Shown here: positions 16,594 to 23,277 of the stretch, piece after piece
Layout of the letters: each line of letters starts with the position of its first letter
Position numbering within the stretch: the stretch's first letter is position 1
Source: Hymenobacter telluris
GTDB taxonomy: Bacteria; Bacteroidota; Bacteroidia; Cytophagales; Hymenobacteraceae
Direction of reading: 5' to 3'
Length of the DNA: 64,000 nucleotides
Assembly (NCBI RefSeq): GCF_017313265.1
Contig: NZ_JAFLQZ010000021.1
Span: 20,641 to 84,640 of the forward strand
Notes under the pieces: generated by a model
Database searches by the model: none
Seen by the model: the letters and a program-made list of their open reading frames with translations, nothing else
Told to the model about the DNA's origin: nothing
Made by a program: the position numbers and the translations under genes

Positions 16594-17052
16594 CTACAAC
16601 CGAGTGAGCTTCTGGGCATCGGCCTCCGACACGTGCCCCCTGTCTACCATAAAGCTGCGTACCAACCCAAACGACTGGGCATCCATGCCCGACTTGGGGT
16701 GCTGAAGCAGCGTGTTCAGCAGAAACTGCCGGTCCTCGTCAACGTGCTGGCTTAGTCCTAGAAACGAAGGCAGGTTGCTTTCCACACTCAACCGCAGAAA
16801 CCGGATTTCCGCGTTGTCGGAATCGAGTTTCACGGCCTGATCGAACTGCTTAGCGGCGTTCTGCACGTAGGTCAGCTTGTTGAACATGGAGGCGTCGCGG
16901 GCCCGGATGGCTTCGGCGGCAGCTTTATAGGCCAGCACTACGGCATCCTGGTCGCGGTAAGCAGCCATCAGTTGGTAGAACTTTTCGCCGGCTTCTTTGC
17001 TGGCGGCGGCCTCCTGATACTGGCGGCGCAGGTTGGAAACAGAATAGGGCAT
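16594..17052 (-). CDS. Conserved-looking helical protein next to crtB
   Basis: About 152 residues from the ATG at 17052 (MPYSVSNLRRQYQEA). The frame is open to 17247 but the extra 65 codons run across an AT-rich intergenic repeat, so the short form is preferred. It is all helical by pattern, with TPR-like helices (FDQAVKLDSDNAEIRFLRLSVESNLP), and has no signal or membrane segment. I do not recognise a named family. It follows crtB on the same strand and ends at its own terminator, so it may be the last gene of the crtI-crtB transcript. A role in carotenoid synthesis is only suggested by position. Confidence 0.65.
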   Translation of the reverse strand: MPYSVSNLRRQYQEAAASKEAGEKFYQLMAAYRDQDAVVLAYKAAAEAIRARDASMFNKLTYVQNAAKQFDQAVKLDSDNAEIRFLRLSVESNLPSFLGLSQHVDEDRQFLLNTLLQHPKSGMDAQSFGLVRSFMVDRGHVSEADAQKLTRL

Positions 17053-17054
17053 TT

Positions 17055-17117
17055 TGTCAATTATGAATTGAGAAGTAAGAATTAAAAAGGGCCGCGCTGG
17101 AACCGGCGTAATTTTTA
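17055..17117. repeat. AT-rich intergenic repeat, copy 1
   Basis: The crtB to 152-residue gene gap holds AATTGAGAAGTAAGAATT AAAAA and, after a GC-rich 24-base core, TAATTTTTAACTCTG. The two flanks are imperfect inverted copies. Related sequence occurs at 18090-18225 between crtI and crtB. Confidence 0.5.
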
Positions 17118-17243
17118 ACTCTGAAAAGCCCGCTACGCAAGCAAAAGCAACTACATAACGACGGAGATACAGCTTCACTAGGCAAGGAATTCGTGAGCGA
17201 ATACATCGGCTTGCCCTTACGCTGCATAAGGCGAGCCAACGAT

Positions 17244-18086
17244 TCAAATAGCCCGCAGGCGGTAACGAAAGTACGAACCCATCAGCAAAAGCAGCTTGGT
17301 GTTATCGGGTACGCGCACACGCTCACCCAAAATCCGTGCCGCAGGCAGCTGCCTGATCTTATGAAACAGCTTGAGATAATACACATACGCCAAATACACT
17401 CCCAGCTTGGCCGAACGTGGCAGCTGCATAATGCCGACGTAAGCGGCATCAAAATCGGCGCGGATATCGGCTTCTATCTCGCGTTTCACCGTGTCGTCGA
17501 ACCGCTCGTAGCTTACACCAGGGAAGTAGACCCGGCCCCGGTCGTCGTAGTCGGAGCGAATGTCGCGCAGGAAATTCACTTTCTGAAACGCTGAGCCCAG
17601 CCGCCGCGCCGGCTCCCGCAGTTGCTGAAACATGGCGTCGTTACCTTCACAGAAGATGCGCAAGCACATTAGCCCCACCACTTCGGCCGAGCCGTAAATG
17701 TATTTCTCGTACAACGACTGGTTGTAGCTCCGGTCGTCGAGGTCCATTTCCATACTGTACAGAAAGGCATCAATGAATTCCCGGTCGATGCCATAGGCCC
17801 GCACCACGTCCTGAAACGCGTGTAGCACCGGGTTTAAGCTCAGGCCAATGGCCAGTGCCTCATCCGTCTGCCGCTTGAAATCGGCGAACAGCGCGGCTTT
17901 GTTGTGGTCGTGGAAGGTGTCTACTATTTCATCGGCCCAGCGCACGAAGCCATACACGGCGTACACCGGCAAGTGAAACCGCGCATCGAGCGTACGAATA
18001 CCCAGCGTAAACGACGTGCTGTACCGCTGCGTGATGAGCTTGCTGCACGCGCGGCTGGTTTCGGTGAATAAAGCAACGTGGTCCAC
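17244..18086 (-). CDS. crtB: Phytoene synthase CrtB
   Basis: Joins two geranylgeranyl diphosphates head to head to phytoene, the first committed carotenoid step. At 280 residues it is normal for Bacteroidota CrtB. The two magnesium-binding aspartate motifs are DEIVD (about 52-56) and DIRSD (about 175-179), and the conserved YCxxVAG-type region appears as YIYGSAEVVGLM with a shifted pattern. FQKVNFLRDI is typical for squalene/phytoene synthases. It lies downstream of crtI with a 125-base gap that is filled by an AT-rich repeat. Confidence 0.94.
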   Translation of the reverse strand: MDHVALFTETSRACSKLITQRYSTSFTLGIRTLDARFHLPVYAVYGFVRWADEIVDTFHDHNKAALFADFKRQTDEALAIGLSLNPVLHAFQDVVRAYGIDREFIDAFLYSMEMDLDDRSYNQSLYEKYIYGSAEVVGLMCLRIFCEGNDAMFQQLREPARRLGSAFQKVNFLRDIRSDYDDRGRVYFPGVSYERFDDTVKREIEADIRADFDAAYVGIMQLPRSAKLGVYLAYVYYLKLFHKIRQLPAARILGERVRVPDNTKLLLLMGSYFRYRLRAI

Positions 18087-18089
18087 TTT

Positions 18090-18225
18090 GTGTCAATTAA
18101 AAATTGAGAATTAAAAACTAAGAATTGGCTGCTCTTGATGCGCGGTGTTTTTTCTTGACCAGCCAATTTTCACAGCAACTCTCAATACGTGCAATTTTTA
18201 ACTTTTACTTCTTAATTTTTAACTG
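18090..18225. repeat. AT-rich intergenic repeat, copy 2, inverted flanks
   Basis: Left flank 18090-18126 contains ATTAAAAATTGAGAATT and AAAACTAAGAATTGG. Right flank 18190-18225 contains AATTTTTAACTTTTACTTC and TTAATTTTTAAC, roughly the reverse complement. About 65 bases lie between. The right flank reaches into the last codons of crtI and supplies its stop. Confidence 0.55.
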
Positions 18226-19693
18226 GAAACTCCTTCTCCACTTCTTTGGCCACTACCTGGCCCGATATGAGCGAGGGCGGCACTCCAGGGCCCGGCACCG
18301 TTAGCTGGCCTGTAAAGTACAAATTACCAACCTTCTTGCTTTTCAACGACGGCTTGAGAATAGCCGTTTGGCGCAGCGTATTGGCCAAACCATAGGCGTT
18401 GCCCTTGTAGCTGTGGTAATCCTGCTGGAAATCCTGGTGGGCGTAGCTGCGCTTGTACACCACCGCGTCGCGGATGCTGTGGCCGCAGTGCCGCTCCAAC
18501 CGGTCCATGATAAGGTGGTAGTAATGCTCCCGGGTTGCTTCGGGGTCGGGCAGGTTGGGCGCTACCGGTATCAGCAGAAACAGGTTTTCGGAGCCGGCCG
18601 GGGCCACTGTAGAGTCGGTGATGCTGGGCACACAGGCATAGAACAACGGGCGGCTGGGCCATTTCGGCTGCTCATAGATTTCCTCGGCGTGCAAGGCGAA
18701 GTCCTCGTCAAAGAACAGGTTGTGGTGCCGGAGCTTATCTAACTTTTTATTTACGCCCAGATAAAACAGCAACGACGACGGCGCCATGGTACGCTTATCC
18801 CAATACGCTTCGTCGTAGGTGCGCCACTCGGGGGCCAACAGGTGCTGCTCGGCGTGGTGGTAGTCGGCGCCGGCCACTACCACGTCGGCGGGGCGGAAAC
18901 CGGCGGCGGTTTGCACGCCGGTGGTGCGGCCGTTTTCCACTACTATCTGCTGCACTTCCTGGTTGTATTCCAGCGTCACACCTTGCTCCTGGGCCAGCTT
19001 CACCATGCCTTCCACAATCTGGTGCATGCCGCCCAGGGGGTACCAGGTGCCCAGCGCCAGATCGGCGTAGTTCATGAGCGAGTACAGGGCCGGCGTGTTT
19101 TCGGAGGTGGCACCCAGGAAGAGAATCGGGAATTCCACCAGTTCCAGCAGCCTCGAGTCTTTGAAGAATTTGCGCACGTGCTTGTGCATGCTTTGCAGCA
19201 AGTCCAGCCGCACGGCGTCTACTACCAGCCGCGGGTCGGCAAATTCCAGCAAAGAGCGGCCGGGCATGTGCACGAACTTACCGATGCCGACTTTGTACTT
19301 ATAAGCGGCCTGCCGCAGAAACTCGTCGAGGCGGGCACCGCTGCCGGACTCGTACCGCTCGAACAACGCGCGCAGCTCACTCATGGCGGCCGGAATATCC
19401 ACGGCTTCAGCGCCCTTAAAAATCACCTGGTAGGAAGGGTCGAGCCGGACCAACTCGTAGTAATCAGCCACTTTCTTGCCGAAGCGGGCGAAGTACTGCT
19501 CGAAGATGTCGGGCATCCAGTACCAGCTTGGGCCCATATCGAAGGTGAAGCCCTCAGCCTGAAACACCCGCGCCCGGCCACCGGGGCCTTCATTTTTTTC
19601 CAGAACGGTAACGCGGTAACCGCGCTGAGCCAAAGAAGTAGCGGCGGCCAAACCCGCGAAACCAGAGCCAATAACTAGTACGTTGCTACTCAC
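18212..19693 (-). CDS. crtI: Phytoene desaturase CrtI
   Basis: FAD-dependent desaturase/isomerase of 493 residues that converts phytoene to lycopene. The N-terminal dinucleotide fold is clear: VIGSGFAGLAAATSLAQRG, then VTVLEKNEGPGGRA. The family segment FDMGPSWYWMP follows, and the C-terminal FAD-contact block is near 460 (NLYFTGQLTVPGPGVPPSL). First gene of the crtI-crtB run. Later steps need a lycopene cyclase, which I do not find here. Confidence 0.95.
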   Translation of the reverse strand: MSSNVLVIGSGFAGLAAATSLAQRGYRVTVLEKNEGPGGRARVFQAEGFTFDMGPSWYWMPDIFEQYFARFGKKVADYYELVRLDPSYQVIFKGAEAVDIPAAMSELRALFERYESGSGARLDEFLRQAAYKYKVGIGKFVHMPGRSLLEFADPRLVVDAVRLDLLQSMHKHVRKFFKDSRLLELVEFPILFLGATSENTPALYSLMNYADLALGTWYPLGGMHQIVEGMVKLAQEQGVTLEYNQEVQQIVVENGRTTGVQTAAGFRPADVVVAGADYHHAEQHLLAPEWRTYDEAYWDKRTMAPSSLLFYLGVNKKLDKLRHHNLFFDEDFALHAEEIYEQPKWPSRPLFYACVPSITDSTVAPAGSENLFLLIPVAPNLPDPEATREHYYHLIMDRLERHCGHSIRDAVVYKRSYAHQDFQQDYHSYKGNAYGLANTLRQTAILKPSLKSKKVGNLYFTGQLTVPGPGVPPSLISGQVVAKEVEKEFPVKN

Positions 19694-19820
19694 AAATCAC
19701 AGATTACGCAGGTTGAGGGCCGGTTTCACGGTGGCGAACAGGTGCAAAGATGGAATTTTACGTCCAACAAGCAGCCCGCACCATCTGATGCCCCTTATGC
19801 ATACCGCCAAGCTCGGCAGA

Positions 19821-19840
19821 GGTTTCCGCAAAGGCGCTGA
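19821..19840. repeat. Copy of the CGCAAAG-type intergenic repeat
   Basis: GTTTCCGCA followed by AAGGCGCTGA repeats units seen at 1895-1932, in the gap between crtI and the sigma factor gene. Confidence 0.4.
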
Positions 19841-19887
19841 ATTCGTGAAATCAGCGGACAGCGCATCTTGAGTGGCTATAAACAAAC

Positions 19888-19928
19888 CGGGCCGCGAACA
19901 GCGCCAAATCAGCGTCGTTCGCGGCCCG
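19888..19928 (-). terminator. Intrinsic terminator of the ECF sigma factor gene
   Basis: Perfect 12-base arms CGGGCCGCGAAC and GTTCGCGGCCCG with a 17-base spacer. On the minus strand it is followed by GGTTTGTTTAT and lies 39 bases behind the sigma factor stop. Confidence 0.75.
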
Positions 19929-19966
19929 TGATACGCCCGGGGCGGGGTATACTCTCTCCCTATTCC

Positions 19967-20482
19967 CTACTCGCCGGGGGCGTATGTCTTCAGCGCATCT
20001 TTCAGCTCCTTGCGGGCAATGTGGATGCGGTTTTTGACGGTGCCAATCGGGATTTGCAGCTTCTCCGCAATTTCCAGATACTTATACCCAATGTAGTACA
20101 TCATGAACGGCGTCCGGTAGTCGGCCGACAGACCGGCAATGGCCTGGTTGATATCCGTTACTACGAAGTCGGAGGTGGCTCCGTTGTGCGTAATGTAGTT
20201 TTCGTCGGTGTTGAAATACTGGAAGTATTCCGTGCTGTCAATGTTGCTGTTGCGCTTCGTTATCTTATTGTAGTTGTTGATAAACGTGTTGCGCATGATG
20301 GTATACAACCAGGCTTTCAGGTTGGTACCAGCTTTGAACTTGTCTTTATTCAGCAACGCTTTCAGCAACGTCTCTTGCACTAGATCCTTCGCATCATCAG
20401 CGTCGCGGGTCAGGTTCATGGCCACGGGCTTTAGAGAGTAGGAAATCTTCTGTACTTGAGAGGTGAATTCCAAAGAGGTCAT
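19967..20482 (-). CDS. ECF-type RNA polymerase sigma factor
   Basis: A 171-residue sigma-70 family protein with only regions 2 and 4, from the ATG at 20482; the open frame to 20545 would read through the promoter. Region 2 contains DADDAKDLVQETLLKAL and KAWLYTIMRNTFIN; region 4 contains GYKYLEIAEKLQIPIGTVKNRI. It has its own -7 box and terminator, so it is a single-gene unit. No anti-sigma gene is adjacent. Its place inside the carotenoid island, next to a CarH-type regulator, suggests a role in light or oxidative stress response, by analogy with other pigmented bacteria; this is inference. Confidence 0.88.
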   Translation of the reverse strand: MTSLEFTSQVQKISYSLKPVAMNLTRDADDAKDLVQETLLKALLNKDKFKAGTNLKAWLYTIMRNTFINNYNKITKRNSNIDSTEYFQYFNTDENYITHNGATSDFVVTDINQAIAGLSADYRTPFMMYYIGYKYLEIAEKLQIPIGTVKNRIHIARKELKDALKTYAPGE

Positions 20483-20513
20483 ACTGTTTAGCTTTTCGTG
20501 GCAAAAGGTTAAA

Positions 20514-20521
20514 CAAATATA
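20514..20521 (-). promoter_or_regulatory. -7 box of the ECF sigma factor promoter
   Basis: On the minus strand TATATTTG, a full match to the Bacteroidota TAnnTTTG box, 31 bases before the start codon. I see no good -33 box at 19 bases, so an activator or another sigma factor may be needed. Confidence 0.5.
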
Positions 20522-20729
20522 CGAGGCAATTTGAAAGTCGGGCAACGCCGAAGCAAGTATTTTTCCGCCTGCTGCCTACCCTCTTACCGAGCACATGTTA
20601 AAGTACGAAGCACCTGATAATCAGCCAGAAAAACCTCGTACAAGATTCTGTTCTAATTGTGTTTCACTATCTCTTCACCTCCCGCCAAAATGCTCGACAA
20701 ACCTAGCTTAGCTCCCGACAAAACCCGCA

Positions 20730-20744
20730 TTTTACCGGGTAAAA
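20730..20744. promoter_or_regulatory. Palindrome TTTTACCGGGTAAAA, possible operator
   Basis: Seven-base perfect arms around one base, between the ECF sigma factor gene and the CarH-type regulator gene. MerR-family and other dimeric regulators bind such palindromes. Which regulator uses it is unknown. Confidence 0.4.
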
Positions 20745-20756
20745 CGCAAGCTGTTT

Positions 20757-20783
20757 AACCCAGTATATCCGGGTTATTTTTTT
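20757..20783 (+). terminator. Plus-strand intrinsic terminator with no plus-strand gene in front
   Basis: AACCC (20757-20761) and GGGTT (20771-20775) followed by ATTTTTTTG. Both neighbouring genes are on the minus strand, so the T-tract is on the wrong side for them. Confidence 0.45.
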
Positions 20784-20784
20784 G

Positions 20785-21687
20785 TTACGCGGGCGCTTGA
20801 GCGTGTTCTAGCTGATCAATTTTTTTTAAAAAATCGGTCATCAGCCGGTAGCGCATTGCGTTGGCGGGCAGTTGCAAGCCTTCCACGTGAGCTAGCGGCC
20901 CGTATAAATTTACCTCTTTGCTCGGGCATAGGTCGGCTAGCTGATCAACAAAATCTTGCACCCGGTCGCGCTCCGGCACAGCCGTCAGCACGGTGCACAG
21001 GGCATAGGGCTGATAGGATTCGCATACAGCCTTTAGCTCGGCAATTGGCAAGTTCTGTCCTAAGTACAGCACATGGTGCCCCCGGAAACGCAGGGCGTAA
21101 CTCATGAACAGCAGCGCCAACTCGTGCATTTCGCCTTCCGGCAGAAACAGCACCCAGCGGTGAGCGGCACAGGGCTGCACGGGGCATAGCGCATCAATGG
21201 CGGCCATCATTTTCTGGCGTATCAAGTTGGTAACCAAGTGCTCCTGCGCCGGATTAACGGTACCCGCCTGCCACATCACCCCTATGCGCTGCAGAAACGG
21301 GTATATCACATGGAGCATGGCAGCTTCAAAGCCTAGCTGATAAATGCTCTGGTTGAGGATGTCGTTGAGTTGGGGCTCGTCCATGGCCAGCATAGACGCC
21401 AGCAAGCCATTTACCCGTTGGCAGTAGTTGTTGGTGTCTTCGTGGCAAGAAATAACCGCTTGGCATATCTCCTGCTCGGTGAGCTGCGCTATTTTGGAAA
21501 TCCGGTAGCCACGACTGCACAGCGTGGCCACGTTTAGCAGGCGCCGCAGGTCACTGTCGCAATACGTTCGGATGTTGGTGGCGGTGCGCACTGGCCGCAG
21601 AATGCCGTAGCGCTGCTCCCAAATACGAATGGTATGCGCCTTAATGCCCGAAAGCTGCTCTAAATCACTAATTGAAAAATGTCCCAC
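20785..21687 (-). CDS. CarH-like B12-dependent photoreceptor/MerR repressor
   Basis: A 300-residue regulator. An N-terminal MerR helix-turn-helix (1-70, with ISDLEQLSGIKAHTIRIWEQR) is followed by a cobalamin-binding region. The four-helix part has W139 and the pair E149-H150, spaced as the Trp, Glu and His over the upper face of adenosylcobalamin in Thermus CarH. The Rossmann part has GEMHEL with H188 in the place of the lower ligand. CarH-type proteins hold carotenoid genes off in the dark and release DNA when light breaks the Co-C bond. It starts 2 bases behind the crtZ stop, so crtZ and its likely regulator share a transcript. Light sensing here is inferred from these residues. Confidence 0.85.
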   Translation of the reverse strand: MGHFSISDLEQLSGIKAHTIRIWEQRYGILRPVRTATNIRTYCDSDLRRLLNVATLCSRGYRISKIAQLTEQEICQAVISCHEDTNNYCQRVNGLLASMLAMDEPQLNDILNQSIYQLGFEAAMLHVIYPFLQRIGVMWQAGTVNPAQEHLVTNLIRQKMMAAIDALCPVQPCAAHRWVLFLPEGEMHELALLFMSYALRFRGHHVLYLGQNLPIAELKAVCESYQPYALCTVLTAVPERDRVQDFVDQLADLCPSKEVNLYGPLAHVEGLQLPANAMRYRLMTDFLKKIDQLEHAQAPA

Positions 21688-21689
21688 GG

Positions 21690-22211
21690 CTAGCTATTCT
21701 TTTCCACTGAGCGCTCTGCACGGGCAGTAGGTTGCCGCAAAATGCGCGTAGGTGCCGGCTTGCGCATAGCCAGCGTGAAGTAGCGCGGCGACACCCACAA
21801 CAGCCCAAATTCCTCGGAATTGTCGCGAGTGGTGGCTTTGTGGTGCATCTTGTGGGCCATGTTCAACGCCCGCAAATACGTGCTGCGCGACTTCCGCCAG
21901 AACCGCAGCCGCCCGTGAATCAGCACATCGTGCACGAAGAAGTACACACTACCATAGGTGGCAATGCCTATTCCCATCCAAAACCGAAAGTCTTTGGTTT
22001 CGGCGCCATACATAATGAGCAGCATCGACAAGGAGCCGTAGAACAGGAAAAAGAAGTCGTTGCGCTCGAAGTGGTGCGGGTGTCGCACGTGGTGTGAGCG
22101 GTGCAAAAACCACAGCGGGCCATGCAGCACAAATTTGTGCATGAACCACGCAATAAATTCCATCCCCAGAAAAGTAGCCGCGGTAGTGGCTACGGCTGCC
22201 GTCGTCGTCAT
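21690..22211 (-). CDS. crtZ: Beta-carotene hydroxylase CrtZ
   Basis: A 173-residue membrane di-iron hydroxylase that adds the 3-hydroxyl to beta rings. Histidine boxes match CrtZ: HKFVLHG (about 25-31), HRSHHVRHPHH (about 37-47), HDVLIHGR (about 93-100) and HKMHHK (about 119-124). Hydrophobic helices surround them. Last residues are basic and variable. First gene of the crtZ-regulator pair; the enoyl-CoA hydratase gene ends 89 bases upstream on the same strand. Confidence 0.93.
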   Translation of the reverse strand: MTTTAAVATTAATFLGMEFIAWFMHKFVLHGPLWFLHRSHHVRHPHHFERNDFFFLFYGSLSMLLIMYGAETKDFRFWMGIGIATYGSVYFFVHDVLIHGRLRFWRKSRSTYLRALNMAHKMHHKATTRDNSEEFGLLWVSPRYFTLAMRKPAPTRILRQPTARAERSVEKNS

Positions 22212-22300
22212 AGTAAAAGCCTAACCAGCGTATAGAGCAGATGTTTGGTGATATGCCAGCGCATGCTCGCCGCAGTATCTTTTACAAAACAAGCTGCGCC

Positions 22301-23113
22301 TTAGTTTTCCCAGCTGATTTTTTCTTTCGCCAGGAACGCGGCAATGCCCCGGCGGCAATCCAGCGTACCGCGGGCTTCGGCATTTAGCTGCGCCGCGTAC
22401 CGGAGGCTGTCCTCCAAAGGCATTTCGGGCAGGCGGGCCAGCATTTCCTTGGTTACTTCCATGCTCTGCGCGGAATTCTCGACGCACAGCCGCCGCGCAA
22501 AAGCATACACGTGCGCAGCCAGCGTTTCGGCAGGTACTACTTCGTTCACCAAATGTATGTCCAGGGCCTTTTGCGCCGAAATGATGTCACCGGTTAGCAG
22601 CAACTGCTTGGTGCGCGCCTCCCCGATTTTACGAATCAGAAACACGCTCACGATGGCCGGCAGAAACCCAATTTTCACTTCCGTGAAGCCGAATTTTGCT
22701 TCGGGAACAGCAAAAGCAAAGTCGCAGAGGGCCGCCAGGCCGCAGCCGCCAGCCAGGGCATGGCCTTGCACCTGCGCAATCACCACTTTTTTGAGGGTGT
22801 AAATCTGATGAAAGAGCTGCATCAGGTGCGTAGAATCGGCCAGATTATCGGTGTAGCCGAAGCCTTGCAGCTCCTGAATATAGGCCAGGTCGGCACCGGC
22901 ACAGAAGGCTCCGCCCTCGGCCCGCAGCACAATTACCTTGCACGCTTCGTCGTCTTCCGCAAATTCGAAAGCCTGCTTCAGTTCCGTTACCATATCGGCA
23001 CTGAGGGCATTGCGCTTCTCGGGGCGGTTGAGCGTGATATAGCCGATGGCGTCTTGCGCCTCGTAGCGAATGAAGCGTAGGGCTTCCAGCTCTTGGGTGG
23101 GCATGTTGTCCAT
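22301..23113 (-). CDS. Enoyl-CoA hydratase/isomerase family protein
   Basis: A crotonase-fold enzyme of 270 residues from the ATG at 23113 (MDNMPTQELEALRF); the frame is open to 23218 but the added residues do not fit the family. The oxyanion-hole loops are GGAFCAGADL and HALAGGCGLAALCDFAFA, and the catalytic-type Glu is in FGFTEVKIGFLPAI. This set resembles methylglutaconyl-CoA hydratases of leucine breakdown, but the substrate cannot be fixed from sequence alone. Cytoplasmic. Confidence 0.88.
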   Translation of the reverse strand: MDNMPTQELEALRFIRYEAQDAIGYITLNRPEKRNALSADMVTELKQAFEFAEDDEACKVIVLRAEGGAFCAGADLAYIQELQGFGYTDNLADSTHLMQLFHQIYTLKKVVIAQVQGHALAGGCGLAALCDFAFAVPEAKFGFTEVKIGFLPAIVSVFLIRKIGEARTKQLLLTGDIISAQKALDIHLVNEVVPAETLAAHVYAFARRLCVENSAQSMEVTKEMLARLPEMPLEDSLRYAAQLNAEARGTLDCRRGIAAFLAKEKISWEN

Positions 23114-23277
23114 AGGTTTCCTGGTTAAAAGCAACGAGGTAAACGACGGGAAGCTGGTCTGGCAACGCCAAACGGCCGAGCGACGCGAAATAAGGTCGGT
23201 ACCAACCAAACCTAGCAAAAATGATGCGCTATAAAAACTATATAGCGAGTAAGCAGGCGCGGCGGTTTCGTAGGGCG

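Larger units (their letters stand above)
20483..20784. other. Intergenic region between sigma factor and CarH-type genes
   Basis: 302 bases without a gene. It holds the sigma factor -7 box, a 15-base palindrome (20730-20744) and a plus-strand terminator (20757-20783). No open frame of note. Confidence 0.6.
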
